This document shows positions 48,059 through 57,904 of a stretch of 64,000 bases of DNA, in pieces. The first letter of the stretch is position 1. Every line of letters starts with the position of its first letter. Where the stretch lies: NCBI GenBank assembly GCA_029881255.1, contig JAOUMY010000003.1:244732-308731 (forward strand), written 5' to 3'. This DNA comes from Gammaproteobacteria bacterium. GTDB lineage: Bacteria; Pseudomonadota; Gammaproteobacteria; S012-40. The notes under the pieces were generated by a model. The model saw only the letters and a program-made list of their open reading frames with translations. It was not told the origin of the DNA and made no database searches. Both the position numbers and the translations under genes were made by a program.

Positions 48059-48086
48059 AAGGGCCTTTGAGAGGCCCTTTTTTTTC
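48059..48086 (+). terminator. Rho-independent terminator
   Basis: AAGGGCCT at 48059-48066 pairs with AGGCCCTT at 48072-48079, followed by a T-run. It lies between the convergent lipoprotein gene and the sHdr cluster end. Confidence 0.85.
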
Positions 48087-48088
48087 AA

Positions 48089-49237
48089 CTAATCATCGAG
48101 ATCTTCGTGAAAGGTTCCGATTTGCTCTCCCGCCATTTGTCGCCGAACGACATCGACATCTTTGTCATTTAGCGCGAAAGGAAAAGAATAGATATTGGTA
48201 GGTGAGGAATCACCGTAGGGTCGATTACAGGCCGACACTTCGTCGTCCTTACCTGGACAACCCGAGGTCTGAAAAGGTACGCCGGTACTGATTAGCTCTT
48301 CCAGCTCGGATCTTTCGATTCCGTAGTCGACGACCTGACCGGCGCTATTAAACGTCATATTACGCACATTGCCGCCGCGATAATCGATAATAAAACGCGC
48401 CAGTTGTACACGTCGCCACTGATCGGGAGAGACCGCTTCCCAGTCTTCCATCATCGAACCTTGCTCGGGGAAAAAGGCAAACATGTGATTATGCCCGCCC
48501 ATATCGCGTATGCGTTGGCAGATATCAAGAATCTCTTGTTCGGTTTCGCCCATACCACAGATTAAATGTGCACCGAATTTTTCGGGACCAAATATCTCCG
48601 CGGCCCACTCAATTGCCTGCCAATAACGCTCCCAGGTATGGGGACTGTCTACGGTTTTGCCTCGGGTACGTTCAAATATCTCTGGCGTGACTGCATCAAG
48701 GGCAACGGTAAAAATATCCGCACCGACCTCTTTCATTTCGCGAATATATTCATACGACATGGTAGTGGGATTGGACAATATCGATACCGGAATATGCGGC
48801 ACTTCTTTGACCCACTTTTTCAACATTTCCATCGAGTCATCATCGGAGTTCGGATGGGTGATCATGGAAATACACATACGTTCAAACGCGGCCTTGTCCT
48901 GGCCGGCTTTTACTCTTTCGATGACTTCATCATATTTCGCGGTCGGCCAATCAACGCGTATGAAATTTCTATCCGCGTAGTCTCGCGATTCCTCACGATG
49001 TCGCGCCAGACCACAGTAAGAACAATTGGCACGACAACCCTCAGGATAGGTAACTAACAAATTAAGACAATGAGTACACGAGGTTCGGTGCATATTACCC
49101 GGCACCAGGCCCAGGGTTATGGCTGCCGCTGTAGACATTTGCACATATTCTGGCGAGCGCATGTTCGGAGTTTTTACAAAATAATCTGGTTTGTAAAAAT
49201 TCAGTGGTGCTGTAACGTTTTCCGCCGTCGTACTCAT
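48089..49237 (-). CDS. lipS2: Radical SAM lipoyl-assembly protein, LipS-type (probably LipS2)
   Basis: The 382-residue protein has the radical-SAM motif CRANCSYC (CxxxCxxC) and a BioB-like following region (GLARHREESRDYADR), and a second cysteine cluster upstream (HRTSCTHCLN). Enzymes of this pair insert two sulfur atoms into octanoyl groups in the alternative lipoate assembly pathway found with sHdr. Which of LipS1/LipS2 it is cannot be decided by eye; I call it LipS2 because it is distal to lbpA. It is the last gene of the sHdr cluster, ahead of the 48059 hairpin. Confidence 0.8.
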   Translation of the reverse strand: MSTTAENVTAPLNFYKPDYFVKTPNMRSPEYVQMSTAAAITLGLVPGNMHRTSCTHCLNLLVTYPEGCRANCSYCGLARHREESRDYADRNFIRVDWPTAKYDEVIERVKAGQDKAAFERMCISMITHPNSDDDSMEMLKKWVKEVPHIPVSILSNPTTMSYEYIREMKEVGADIFTVALDAVTPEIFERTRGKTVDSPHTWERYWQAIEWAAEIFGPEKFGAHLICGMGETEQEILDICQRIRDMGGHNHMFAFFPEQGSMMEDWEAVSPDQWRRVQLARFIIDYRGGNVRNMTFNSAGQVVDYGIERSELEELISTGVPFQTSGCPGKDDEVSACNRPYGDSSPTNIYSFPFALNDKDVDVVRRQMAGEQIGTFHEDLDD

Positions 49238-49301
49238 TCGATACCCTCACTCAACACTGTTGCTCTGTTTGGCGTTCTGTTTAAACGATTTACCCGTATG
49301 T

Positions 49302-50426
49302 CTATAAAACTGCCGCCAGTTCCTGATGCTGTTCTTCAAAATACTCGTCGAAGGCGATCCATCCACGACGCATGATTTCATCATCATTGGCCCGATCGCC
49401 GCGCCAGAAATGTTTCAACCATAGTCGACGCTCTACCGCTCGGCCTATTGTCGTACCGTATTGTTCAAACACCTCGTCGACATACTCACCTAACGCTTCG
49501 GTATCACCATTAATGGTGTCGGCGATGGCACTACCTGCCCACTCGCCGGATTGCACTGCCGATGCAATACCTGCCCCGGTGATCGGGTGAGTTAAACCTG
49601 CCGCATCTCCTACGAAAACCACATCTTGTTCCACCAGGGTTTTGCGTATGCCGCCAACAGGAATGGCACCGCCTGTGCGCGATAATATGGTTTCACCTAG
49701 CACCCCTTCAAGCACTAGTTGGCGATGCAAATCATCCAAGGGAATTTTCAAATCCGGTTGGAAAAGTTTGTCTGCACCCATTCCGATATTGGCCACATCG
49801 CCCTTGGGAAACAACCAGGCATAGCCGCCCGGAAAATTATCGGATAACCAGATATCGGTGTCGAAGTATGGCTTTAACAAGGGCACGGTATACTGGCGCG
49901 TATTCACCGTGTCCAATGCATCGAGACCAAGAAAACGCGCAACAATCGAATGCGGTCCGTCGGCGGCAACCAGATAGCGATAATGTACATCGGCCATGTG
50001 ATCGCGAAACAATATCGTTGCGGAATGTCCAACGGGATCAATATCGGTTAAGCGTGTGTCGTCATATAACGTTGCACCTGCCTGCCGAGCCTTGGCCGCG
50101 AGCGCGCGATCAAACTGGGCGCGATCAATCATAATCCCAGGAAAGGGAGACTCTTCTACCGCGCCTGAGGGCAGGTATGTCTTCATACCTTCAACGGTTT
50201 GTACGCGCACCGGCGACGATGCTGCATAAGCGCCTAAGGGCATGGGAATAAACTCTGCGCATTGTACGGGCTCACCCAGGTGGCGTTTTTTGTCGATTCC
50301 AATAACCGATAAGCCCGCCTTGGCTACTGCCCAGGCCGCACTACTCCCTGCCGGTCCCAAGCCAACCACTAATACATCAACGGCTATATGCCGACGATCC
50401 AGGCGAACACCAAATGTCTCAGCCAA
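49302..50426 (-). CDS. lipT: FAD-dependent oxidoreductase, LipT-type (geranylgeranyl reductase family)
   Basis: This protein of about 374 residues is a flavoprotein of the geranylgeranyl-reductase family (VDVLVVGLGPAGSSAAWAVA, then VFVGDAAGLTHPITGAGIA). In sHdr-linked lipoate-assembly clusters the LipT protein of this type is proposed to pass electrons to LipS1/LipS2; that is known association, not shown here. The start is probably TTG 50426, with GGAAG upstream; it overlaps the lplA-type gene's stop by eight bases. A longer frame starts at 50474. Confidence 0.85.
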   Translation of the reverse strand: MAETFGVRLDRRHIAVDVLVVGLGPAGSSAAWAVAKAGLSVIGIDKKRHLGEPVQCAEFIPMPLGAYAASSPVRVQTVEGMKTYLPSGAVEESPFPGIMIDRAQFDRALAAKARQAGATLYDDTRLTDIDPVGHSATILFRDHMADVHYRYLVAADGPHSIVARFLGLDALDTVNTRQYTVPLLKPYFDTDIWLSDNFPGGYAWLFPKGDVANIGMGADKLFQPDLKIPLDDLHRQLVLEGVLGETILSRTGGAIPVGGIRKTLVEQDVVFVGDAAGLTHPITGAGIASAVQSGEWAGSAIADTINGDTEALGEYVDEVFEQYGTTIGRAVERRLWLKHFWRGDRANDDEIMRRGWIAFDEYFEEQHQELAAVL

Positions 50427-51507
50427 CAGATTCTTCCAAGGTTTCCAGCTGCAATGCTGACTCGATCGCTGCAATAAAATCTGCGCGCGACAACATCAAC
50501 ATTTCAACCGGGTAATTATCAAAAAAGCGATTCACATTCACACGCAAATCCGCGACGGGCGTGTCTTTCAATGCCGCTTCCAAATCTATGATCATGCGAC
50601 GTGGATTTACAAAAAAATCACCCGTAATCCACAACTGTTTGATGTGGTTGCGTTCCGTGTCTAACCCGACGGTGACGCGCATCAAGCCGCCTGCGGTTTT
50701 ACTGATTCCGTCCATATTGACCGAAGCCGATGCAGGTTTTTGATTCAGATAAACCCATTCCGACGTATCGATATCAGTCAGGTTTTCGGCGAAACGTCTC
50801 TTTTCAACTTCACTCAATTCGTCCGCTACAAAGAATTCCAGGTCGAGTTCTTTAGCAAAGGCCTTCATCATTTCGCTCTTAACTTTATCCAGAGCCGGCG
50901 CTTCACCAAGCAAATCTTTGAGATTGGCAACCCGCTCGCGTGCGGATTCAATCATTTTGTCATTGAGTTTTTCTGCAGGGATTTTCAAAACGCGCAGCAT
51001 ACGCTCAACATCGAAATCTACCAGCAAGGTACCTTGGTAAAGAATCGAATTACCGTCGAATGCGCCACCAGTTCCTGAGATCTTTTTACCATCCACCTCA
51101 ATATCATTGCGCGGACGAAACTCCGCATTCACACCGAGTGCGCTAATCCCCTTCGCTGCCGCTGTGCAGATTTTTTTGGCAATTTCGCCCATATCGGCGG
51201 TGCCGAGGGTTTGTTTATCGAGATACAACTCCCAGCCTATTTGTGTCTGATCGAAATAGATCGCGCCACCTCCGGTAATACGTCGCTGGATCTCGATACC
51301 GTTCTCTTTGCAATAATCTTCACGCAATTCTTGTTCGACGCTTTGATGAAAGCCTATCAGGGCGCTGGGGGGAAATTGCAGGAACCGCAGTGTATTGGGT
51401 ATAAAACCTTCCTGATGCAACTCCAATAAGGTTTTATTTAAAGCCATGTTTTCGGCCGCTGAACGCAAGCCGGTATCCAGGAGTCTCCAGCGTTTTTGAT
51501 CTCTCAT
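50419..51507 (-). CDS. sHdr-associated lipoate-protein ligase, sLpl(AB)
   Basis: The 362-residue protein is an LplA-type ligase: substrate-binding RRITGGGAIYFDQTQIGWEL and the catalytic-lysine region GKKISGTGGAFDGNSILYQG, plus an LplB-like accessory C-terminal domain (GGLMRVTVGLDTERNHIK). It would transfer lipoate or octanoate to the LbpA proteins. ATG 51507 has AAGGAG seven bases before it; an apparent start at 51528 lies upstream of this. It lies between lipS-type and lipT genes. Confidence 0.88.
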   Translation of the reverse strand: MRDQKRWRLLDTGLRSAAENMALNKTLLELHQEGFIPNTLRFLQFPPSALIGFHQSVEQELREDYCKENGIEIQRRITGGGAIYFDQTQIGWELYLDKQTLGTADMGEIAKKICTAAAKGISALGVNAEFRPRNDIEVDGKKISGTGGAFDGNSILYQGTLLVDFDVERMLRVLKIPAEKLNDKMIESARERVANLKDLLGEAPALDKVKSEMMKAFAKELDLEFFVADELSEVEKRRFAENLTDIDTSEWVYLNQKPASASVNMDGISKTAGGLMRVTVGLDTERNHIKQLWITGDFFVNPRRMIIDLEAALKDTPVADLRVNVNRFFDNYPVEMLMLSRADFIAAIESALQLETLEESVG

Positions 51508-51600
51508 CCCTACTCTCCTTATACTCATCTAATTTTAGTCCGCATCCGTGAACATCGGCTGGATGCAATATACAAAATCTATTCGGGTTGCGCCCAAGAG

Positions 51601-52758
51601 TTATCCCGAGACTATCTTTATATTTTGTAGTGCATGGCCGCGATTAAAAAAAGCAGGCCGTTTATTCGCACGCTCATGTGCAAGCACTTGCTCCAAATTG
51701 AGTTCAAGCGTATCCGCAGTTTCGTCCATGGACATAACTTCTTCGCCCACCGCGATTGAACAACATGCCGGCGTAACCTTTACCTGTCGTTCCAGACGTG
51801 CCGCCAGTTCAACAACGCCTTCGGCTGGATGCGCAATACCGCTCATTCCCGCCATAACCGCATAGCTGTCGATTTTAACCTTGGCCAGTCCTGGCGGACG
51901 TGCGCATCCCAGTAACAAGGGTGTATTTGGCAATGCCTCACGAGCATCCATAAAAAAGCGACCCACCTCGGTAGTATCAGGTGTTTTAAACGGACGCTTT
52001 TCAGGCGCATACTGTGGCATGACCACCACCAGCACGACCGCATCAGGTGTATAGCGTTGCAACATTTTTAGGGCCTGCCATTCACCGAGCAATTGTCCAT
52101 AGTGCAACCCGATGACGATATGGGGAACGACTTTCATTTTGGTGTTGACCAGTGAAGCCAGCGTCGCTTCGAAATCATCAACTGTACGTTTTAAATGATA
52201 AACCTGCGTAATGGTTTCCTGAGCGCCAATCACATCCATCATCGCAGCGTCTATGCCGGATTGCTCCATGGACAAGGCGATATCATCATTCACCAGGGCG
52301 GTGTGCATGGCTATTTTAAAAAACGGAAATTCATCTTTTATGCGTCGTATTGTGGAATAGTACGAGTCGTATTCGACTTCATTACGGTGATTTGAACCGC
52401 CGGTTATCAACATACCCCGGCCACCCTGTTCAATCACGCGATTGACTACGCGCCATAATTCTTCCGGCGTTTCCGCCGCTATCATCGGCTCGAGTATTTT
52501 CGCCTTGCAGTGATCGCATTGCAGTTTGCACTTGGCTCCAGTAATCGATACCGCTGGCCAGGCACTACTGCTACTGCATGCACTGAGTTCCGAGCTGAGA
52601 TAGGTTTTAAACGTCGGGGTATAGAAATTTATGCCATTTAATTTGGCCGAATCAGGTAATCCCGACCAGTGTGATTCCATATATTGAATGAGATCCGAGT
52701 CCAGTTCGATATCTTCTAAGGCTTCGACACGTTGCGCGGCGCCCATCCAGTCAAACAT
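51601..52758 (-). CDS. lipS1: Radical SAM lipoyl-assembly protein, LipS-type (probably LipS1)
   Basis: The 385-residue protein has the radical-SAM motif CKLQCDHC (CxxxCxxC) within VSITGAKCKLQCDHCKAKIL, and a later GLHYGQLLGEWQALKML region. It is the second LipS-type protein of the locus, placed next to lbpA and lplA; lipoate assembly by two radical-SAM proteins is the known pathway. TTG 52764 is also open; ATG 52758 has GAGG upstream. The LipS1 label is tentative. Confidence 0.8.
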   Translation of the reverse strand: MFDWMGAAQRVEALEDIELDSDLIQYMESHWSGLPDSAKLNGINFYTPTFKTYLSSELSACSSSSAWPAVSITGAKCKLQCDHCKAKILEPMIAAETPEELWRVVNRVIEQGGRGMLITGGSNHRNEVEYDSYYSTIRRIKDEFPFFKIAMHTALVNDDIALSMEQSGIDAAMMDVIGAQETITQVYHLKRTVDDFEATLASLVNTKMKVVPHIVIGLHYGQLLGEWQALKMLQRYTPDAVVLVVVMPQYAPEKRPFKTPDTTEVGRFFMDAREALPNTPLLLGCARPPGLAKVKIDSYAVMAGMSGIAHPAEGVVELAARLERQVKVTPACCSIAVGEEVMSMDETADTLELNLEQVLAHERANKRPAFFNRGHALQNIKIVSG

Positions 52759-52849
52759 ACCCAACCTCGTTAATCACGACTTGAAAACAGCGGAGAGATA
52801 TTGCGGTCTTGTGCCACCATTTCCAGTGACACAAGACGACAACAATGCA

Positions 52850-53290
52850 TCAATTACAACCGTCGAAACCTTCCGAATTCATCTTCGATTCGAAAGCACT
52901 TGTGGCTGCGCCACCGGTAACCAGATCGGAGGAATCGCCATCCCAATCTTCAGGTTTGATCTTTACCAGCCAACCGTCGCCATACGGGTCGCTATTGATT
53001 AAGCCGGGAGTGCTAGAAACCGCGTCATTGATTGCAACGACTTCACCCGCTACAGGAGACTTCGCCGGACCTACCCATTTGCCGGATTCGACCGTAGCAC
53101 AGGATTTGTCTTTCTTGACATCCTTACCTACTTTCTTCGGGGTATAAGAAACGATTTGACCCGCAAGCGCCGCTGCATATGATGTCATGCCCACCGTGAT
53201 GGTGCCGTCATCTTCCTTGCGCGCCCATACATTATTGTCCACGTTGTAACTCAGATCTTCAGGTATTTCACAGCCTCGAACTGCACCCAT
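52850..53290 (-). CDS. lbpA2: Lipoate-binding protein LbpA, copy 2
   Basis: The 146-residue GcvH-like protein has the lipoyl-lysine segment CATVESGKWVGPAKSPVAGE with Lys71. sHdr-linked LbpA proteins carry lipoate as a covalent cofactor essential for sulfur oxidation. ATG 53290 has GGGAGGAG before it. A second copy (53816) has the lysine at the same position. Cys at 7 is shared with copy 1 in the N-terminal segment (GCEI/NGCEF). Confidence 0.92.
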   Translation of the reverse strand: MGAVRGCEIPEDLSYNVDNNVWARKEDDGTITVGMTSYAAALAGQIVSYTPKKVGKDVKKDKSCATVESGKWVGPAKSPVAGEVVAINDAVSSTPGLINSDPYGDGWLVKIKPEDWDGDSSDLVTGGAATSAFESKMNSEGFDGCN

Positions 53291-53411
53291 GATGCACTCC
53301 TCCCGGATTAATATACAAAATAAATGTGGTAAAACCCGTTTCCGCGCAGAAATGATTTCCACGCCCCTCGCTATTTTTCTTTAGCAAATTATTCGATCGT
53401 GCGTCTACTGT

Positions 53412-53813
53412 TCAGAAGGATAATACCTTATCGGCACTGAGTATCAAGTCCGCAAACACACCGCCGCCAACGACTTCATCTACTTCGTCGATTAAATCAA
53501 TATCAGGATCGATTTCATAACCCGGTAGCGCAGGCATGCAGCAAACGATTTTAACACCGGCCTGCTTGGCGTCGCGCAAAAAATCAATTATCAGCTTGCC
53601 ACCATCCATTGCGACCAGCGTATCGGCGATACCTTTACGCAAAAGATTCACACCTTCCATGGTGAAGAAGAGTTTAACCTCCGCATCCATCGCCGCTAAT
53701 ACTGTCGCTACAAAAAATGGCGTCGCACATCGATGCGGCGTACTTGGTCCGCTCGTCATCATAATCATGACACTTTGTTCTTCATCGCTATCAATATAAT
53801 GGGAGTCAGCCAT
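53412..53813 (-). CDS. DsrE-family protein
   Basis: The 133-residue protein has DsrE-type features: a first strand MIMMTSGPSTPHRCATPFFV, a middle VKLFFTMEGVNLLRKG, and a strand with adjacent cysteines VKIVCCMPALPGY that would bind sulfane sulfur. It starts two bases after the lbpA1 stop, between the two lbpA genes. It probably takes part in intracellular sulfur transfer, but it is not the DsrE3A type at 60185. Confidence 0.85.
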   Translation of the reverse strand: MADSHYIDSDEEQSVMIMMTSGPSTPHRCATPFFVATVLAAMDAEVKLFFTMEGVNLLRKGIADTLVAMDGGKLIIDFLRDAKQAGVKIVCCMPALPGYEIDPDIDLIDEVDEVVGGGVFADLILSADKVLSF

Positions 53814-53815
53814 CG

Positions 53816-54259
53816 CTATTTTCTCTCACACTGTATATCTTCCTTCGCCACCCGTGCGCAATAACCCTGTTTCGCTTCATCACCGGTTTTAAAAACCGAC
53901 AGATAATCCTGTTGACCTGACGCCGGTTTAACGCGGGCAATCCAGGCACCATAAGGATCAGAGTTCAACAAGCCGGGAGCATCCAGTACTGCGCTATTGC
54001 CCTCAAGAATTTCGCAATCAATCAGATTGGGCACGGGGCCTGCCCACTTGCCACTTTCCACAGTGGCTACAGGTTTTCCTGCGGGGCGGAGGGTGCCAGG
54101 TTTACGTACCCGAACATGCAGAATTCTTCCCGCAATAGACTGGGAGATATCGGTCATACCAACTTTGAGCGTGCCGTCAGTATCGACAGATACCCAGATC
54201 TGGTATTGATCATCATAGTAAAGTTCGGGAATAAATTCGCATCCGTTGCATTCGATCAT
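53816..54259 (-). CDS. lbpA1: Lipoate-binding protein LbpA, copy 1
   Basis: The 147-residue GcvH-like protein has the lipoyl-lysine segment VATVESGKWAGPVPNL with Lys71, and GLLNSDPYGAWIARVKP near the end. It is predicted to be lipoylated by the lplA-type ligase at 50419. It lies between shdrB2 and a DsrE gene. Two LbpA copies of similar length with a DsrE gene between them are unusual in my knowledge. Confidence 0.92.
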   Translation of the reverse strand: MIECNGCEFIPELYYDDQYQIWVSVDTDGTLKVGMTDISQSIAGRILHVRVRKPGTLRPAGKPVATVESGKWAGPVPNLIDCEILEGNSAVLDAPGLLNSDPYGAWIARVKPASGQQDYLSVFKTGDEAKQGYCARVAKEDIQCERK

Positions 54260-54335
54260 TTAAAACGTTCCCTTTTCGACAGGCAAAACAGAGAGAACTA
54301 GAACGCTCTCTCTGCGCGCAATCCAGAGTGAGTAA

Positions 54336-55247
54336 TTACAACACACCTTTTTGCTTCAGGAAATCGATCGAATCGCTGACATTCTCGTGTATACCCAATT
54401 TGCGTGCGGACATCCCCAGGGAAAGCCCCAGCAATTGAGTAAAATAGAGTATCTTGACGTTGGTTTTAATACCAAACACCTTCTCCGCTCGCACCTGATG
54501 CATTTCCAGGCCAGAGTGACAGGTAGGACATTCGGTTGCAATCACTTCCGCACCGGAGTCTTCTGCGGCTTGCAGGAGGTTCAAAACCAGTTGTGTAGAC
54601 GTGTCTGCATCAGACAAAGTGTGCGCACCACCACAACAGGCAGTCTTGAGCGGATAATCCACGTTTTCAGCACCGGCGGCACCGAGCAAATCATCCATAT
54701 AATGTGGCTTATAAGTAGACTCCGATCCTGGGCCGGCATCTTTCTCGGGAAAGATCTGGCGTGGTCGCGTATACATACAACCGTAGTAATTGGCGATTTT
54801 AATTCCGTTGAGCGATTTCTTCATGCGCTCCTTAATACCCTCAGAGCCGATTTCCTCCATCAGCCACTCGAGTAAATGCACGGTGCGCACATCGCCTTTA
54901 TATACCGGGTCATTGGCCTTCTTGGCCAAGTCCTGAACCGTGTTCAATGCGTCCGGCGAGGTGGCCAGTTCATACTCAGCCTTTTTGAGATTGTGATAGC
55001 AACCGTTGCATGGCGCCATCACCGTATCGAAACCCATCTGCTCAGTGGCGATCGCCAGATTACGTGCCGACAAATAGGTCTGCAACATGGGGTGCACATT
55101 TTTTACTTCCATAGCACCGCAACAGTTATAGTCGCGCAGGTTTTCCATTTGCAGCTTTAACTCACCTACAATCGCGCGCGTAGATCTGTCGTAAGGCCCA
55201 CCGGTACCTTCCAATGCACAGCCGGGATAATATGCCACCTTAGCCAT
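54336..55247 (-). CDS. shdrB2: sHdrB2, heterodisulfide reductase-like subunit B
   Basis: The 303-residue protein contains two canonical CCG-type cysteine-rich motifs: YNCCGAMEV with PCNGC, and TACCGGAHTL with ECPTC, preceded by YPGCA and YYGCMY. These bind noncubane iron-sulfur clusters in HdrB. It is part of the cytoplasmic sHdr complex. Its start overlaps the sHdrC2 end by eight bases. Confidence 0.93.
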   Translation of the reverse strand: MAKVAYYPGCALEGTGGPYDRSTRAIVGELKLQMENLRDYNCCGAMEVKNVHPMLQTYLSARNLAIATEQMGFDTVMAPCNGCYHNLKKAEYELATSPDALNTVQDLAKKANDPVYKGDVRTVHLLEWLMEEIGSEGIKERMKKSLNGIKIANYYGCMYTRPRQIFPEKDAGPGSESTYKPHYMDDLLGAAGAENVDYPLKTACCGGAHTLSDADTSTQLVLNLLQAAEDSGAEVIATECPTCHSGLEMHQVRAEKVFGIKTNVKILYFTQLLGLSLGMSARKLGIHENVSDSIDFLKQKGVL

Positions 55248-55956
55248 GTGCAGCCTCCTTTTGTTCCTTCACATATTGCTTTAGCACTTCGCCTGTCTTA
55301 CCCCAGGATTTGGTCTTGGGTGGAAACAACACATGCAAGCCGGAATGAATCAAATGCTTTAGCGGTAGATGCTTAATCATGCGCTTAACCATTTCCACAA
55401 ACCAGTCCTGCATCAGCGCCTGGCCTGTCTTGGCAAAAAAGTTTTTCAATACCGCGCTGTCTTCTATGCGTCCGCGTTTTTGAATTTGATCCCAGAATTC
55501 TTCATCGAAGTGCGCGGCCGGACTCTTTTCGGTAATGCCCTGATCTTCCATCCAATGAGAGAGTGCCTTCATCACACCTTCGGGGCGTACGTCTTTAGGA
55601 CAGATATGCGTACATTTGTTACAGGAAACACACTGCCAGATAATGTCTTTGTCTTTGATGATTTCGTCGGTCAGACCGAGTCGTGTCAGATAAATCCAGT
55701 AGCGTGGATTGAAGTTCACGTTTTGCGCGTACATGGTACAGGAGTTGGTACACGAACCACATTGCCAGCAGCGATGTACATTCTCTCCGCCGCCGTAGGC
55801 CTGTATGGTTTTCTCGAAATGTTCATTGTAGTCACGCAGAGTGCGTGGCGTAATCATAGTGTTCCAGTGCCCGGAAACATCCACGCCTTCGATGACCAGA
55901 TTATCTTTGGTATGCAAACGTTCCGCATCAATCAAGGATTTTTCATGGATAGCCAT
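55240..55956 (-). CDS. shdrC2: sHdrC2, heterodisulfide reductase-like subunit C
   Basis: The 238-residue protein has two ferredoxin-like cysteine motifs, CWQCGSCTNSC and CVSCNKCTHICP, each for a [4Fe-4S] cluster. It is predicted to pass electrons between sHdrA and sHdrB2. The order Hyp-C2-B2 and the overlap with shdrB2 fit the complex. Confidence 0.92.
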   Translation of the reverse strand: MAIHEKSLIDAERLHTKDNLVIEGVDVSGHWNTMITPRTLRDYNEHFEKTIQAYGGGENVHRCWQCGSCTNSCTMYAQNVNFNPRYWIYLTRLGLTDEIIKDKDIIWQCVSCNKCTHICPKDVRPEGVMKALSHWMEDQGITEKSPAAHFDEEFWDQIQKRGRIEDSAVLKNFFAKTGQALMQDWFVEMVKRMIKHLPLKHLIHSGLHVLFPPKTKSWGKTGEVLKQYVKEQKEAAHG

Positions 55957-56004
55957 GCATTTCTCCGTTACTTACGTTTTCCGCTGTTTACGCTGCCGGT
56001 CTCG

Positions 56005-56850
56005 CTAGTGAATCACGTTTTGTTTGACCCGCAGCCTGCCACTCCGTTTACCCGCTTCTATACCCAACAACTTACAAATAAAATCTATCGGTTCTATTCT
56101 TCCACCAAACTCACCCGCCATCATGCCGACACCACTCGACATCGCAATAAAATAGTCGGCGTATGCCTGAGCCAATAAGAGATCGACCATGAATGGTACA
56201 TCCCGGTAATAGCCTTGCTCGGCAATTTGTTCCGCCAACCAGACCCGTGCGGCTTCAAACTGTCCCGGCTCATTACTAATGGGAACATCAGACATCCCAT
56301 CATTGCTGCGAATAAATTCTCGCAAGGCACCGCTCACCGATCCGCTATCCCATACCCAGCGTGTCATTAACGGGTATTTACCTGGCGCAAAAAAATGCAG
56401 GGCTTCCGCCGCAAAATCCCAGGCGGCCCGTTTTATTTTGCGATTGTCGGTAGCAAACAAATCGGCAAATGACCCCATACGTTCGCTAACGTTTTCTCTT
56501 CCATGCATCAGGATCGACATCTGCTTTAACAACGCTTCATGAGAAACGGCGTCTGTTCCAGTTGGCAATTTTCTACGCGCGGGAAACACCGCGTCCAACA
56601 AAATCGCAAATCCCTCAGCATCAAGTTCCGGCAATTCACTTGCGGACAAGGCATCTTGAAACAAGTGGTGCTTGGTATTCAGCGCTTCAATATATTGTTC
56701 CAGTCCACCACGTTCTTCCGCCGCTTCGATCAGTTGATTTAATTTATGAGCGCAAATGTTCTTATCGAGCTCAACCTGTAGTGGCACAGGAGCAACACGA
56801 TCGCCATTGACATCATGAAGTGCCGCAGAGTTTTTCTTGAACCACAGCAT
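56005..56850 (-). CDS. Conserved sHdr-cluster hypothetical protein (Hyp)
   Basis: The 281-residue protein occurs between shdrA and shdrC2, the position of the conserved hypothetical gene of sHdr clusters. It is soluble and largely helical (LSASELPELDAEGFAILLDA, KRAAWDFAAEALHFFAPGKY), with no cysteine pattern. Its function in the complex is not known. Confidence 0.8.
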   Translation of the reverse strand: MLWFKKNSAALHDVNGDRVAPVPLQVELDKNICAHKLNQLIEAAEERGGLEQYIEALNTKHHLFQDALSASELPELDAEGFAILLDAVFPARRKLPTGTDAVSHEALLKQMSILMHGRENVSERMGSFADLFATDNRKIKRAAWDFAAEALHFFAPGKYPLMTRWVWDSGSVSGALREFIRSNDGMSDVPISNEPGQFEAARVWLAEQIAEQGYYRDVPFMVDLLLAQAYADYFIAMSSGVGMMAGEFGGRIEPIDFICKLLGIEAGKRSGRLRVKQNVIH

Positions 56851-56870
56851 GCGCGTTTGCCTTTGGAAAC

Positions 56871-57899
56871 CTATTTTAGATCCGCAATAGCGCGCATAGC
56901 CGCAGCCGCGCCCTGCGAAATCGAATCATCTATTGTTTCCGGACCATAAGCAGCACCTGCCGCATATACACCTTTTCGTGTCGTCCCGCAGGTGTTGGTA
57001 TAATGCTCTGCGCGCTCGATATAGCCATGTTTTTCGAGACCAACCCCAAACACGTTGGAGATTTCGGGATTGTTTTCATTAGGGTCCATGCCTATCGCGT
57101 GAACAACGATATCAAACGGGATAACAATGGGACGTTTAACCAGGGTGTCTTCACCCTTAACCAGCAAACGACCATCCGCAGAACGTGTAACTTCGGCAAT
57201 ACGCGCCTTGACGTATTTGACTTTAAACTCTTCCTGCGAACGCCAGTAAAAACGATCCTCGTATAAACCGAAGGTGCGAATATCCATGTAGTAGATAAAG
57301 ACATCGGTTTGCGGAGACATCTCTTTTATTTCCATGGCCAGATTTGCGGACACCGTACAACAAATCTTTGAACACCATTCGCGACCAATTTGACGGTCGC
57401 GCGAACCAACGCATAAAAGAATTGCCACGCGCTCAGGTACTCGTCCATCAGATGGACAGGCAATCTTGCCTGCACTCACCATTTGTTCCATTTGCGTCGT
57501 CGTCAACACATCTGGAAATGTACCGAAACCCCACTCGGGCTTATTTATCGAATCAAAGTGTGTAAACCCTGTGCCTAACACCACTGACCCTGCATTGACT
57601 GTCTTACCGTTGCTCAAGGTTGCGGTAAATTTACCCACGTCCCCGTCTAACTTAGTAACTTTACTTCCCTTGTGGACTGCGATGTTGCCATCATTTTCTA
57701 CACGACTGACCATGCGACCTATTGCGTCTTTGGCCCATTCACCAGACGGTACTAGCTTGGCGTAGCCGGATAGTATTGGCGCCCCACCCAGTTTGTCTTC
57801 CATTTCAACCAGAACAGCTTTCTTGCCCGCTGCGCTTACCGCTGCCGCTGCTGACAAACCAGCCGGTCCACCACCTACTATCAGTACCGTATCAGACAT
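56871..57899 (-). CDS. shdrA: sHdrA, heterodisulfide reductase-like FAD subunit
   Basis: The 342-residue protein begins with the FAD-binding motif IVGGGPAGLSAAAAVSAAGK and has a cysteine cluster LLCVGSRDRQIGREWCSKIC suited to a [4Fe-4S] cluster, then GVYAAGAAYGPETIDDSIS. It is the short form of HdrA typical of sHdr. It starts five bases after shdrB1. Confidence 0.93.
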   Translation of the reverse strand: MSDTVLIVGGGPAGLSAAAAVSAAGKKAVLVEMEDKLGGAPILSGYAKLVPSGEWAKDAIGRMVSRVENDGNIAVHKGSKVTKLDGDVGKFTATLSNGKTVNAGSVVLGTGFTHFDSINKPEWGFGTFPDVLTTTQMEQMVSAGKIACPSDGRVPERVAILLCVGSRDRQIGREWCSKICCTVSANLAMEIKEMSPQTDVFIYYMDIRTFGLYEDRFYWRSQEEFKVKYVKARIAEVTRSADGRLLVKGEDTLVKRPIVIPFDIVVHAIGMDPNENNPEISNVFGVGLEKHGYIERAEHYTNTCGTTRKGVYAAGAAYGPETIDDSISQGAAAAMRAIADLK

Positions 57900-57904
57900 T
57901 GATG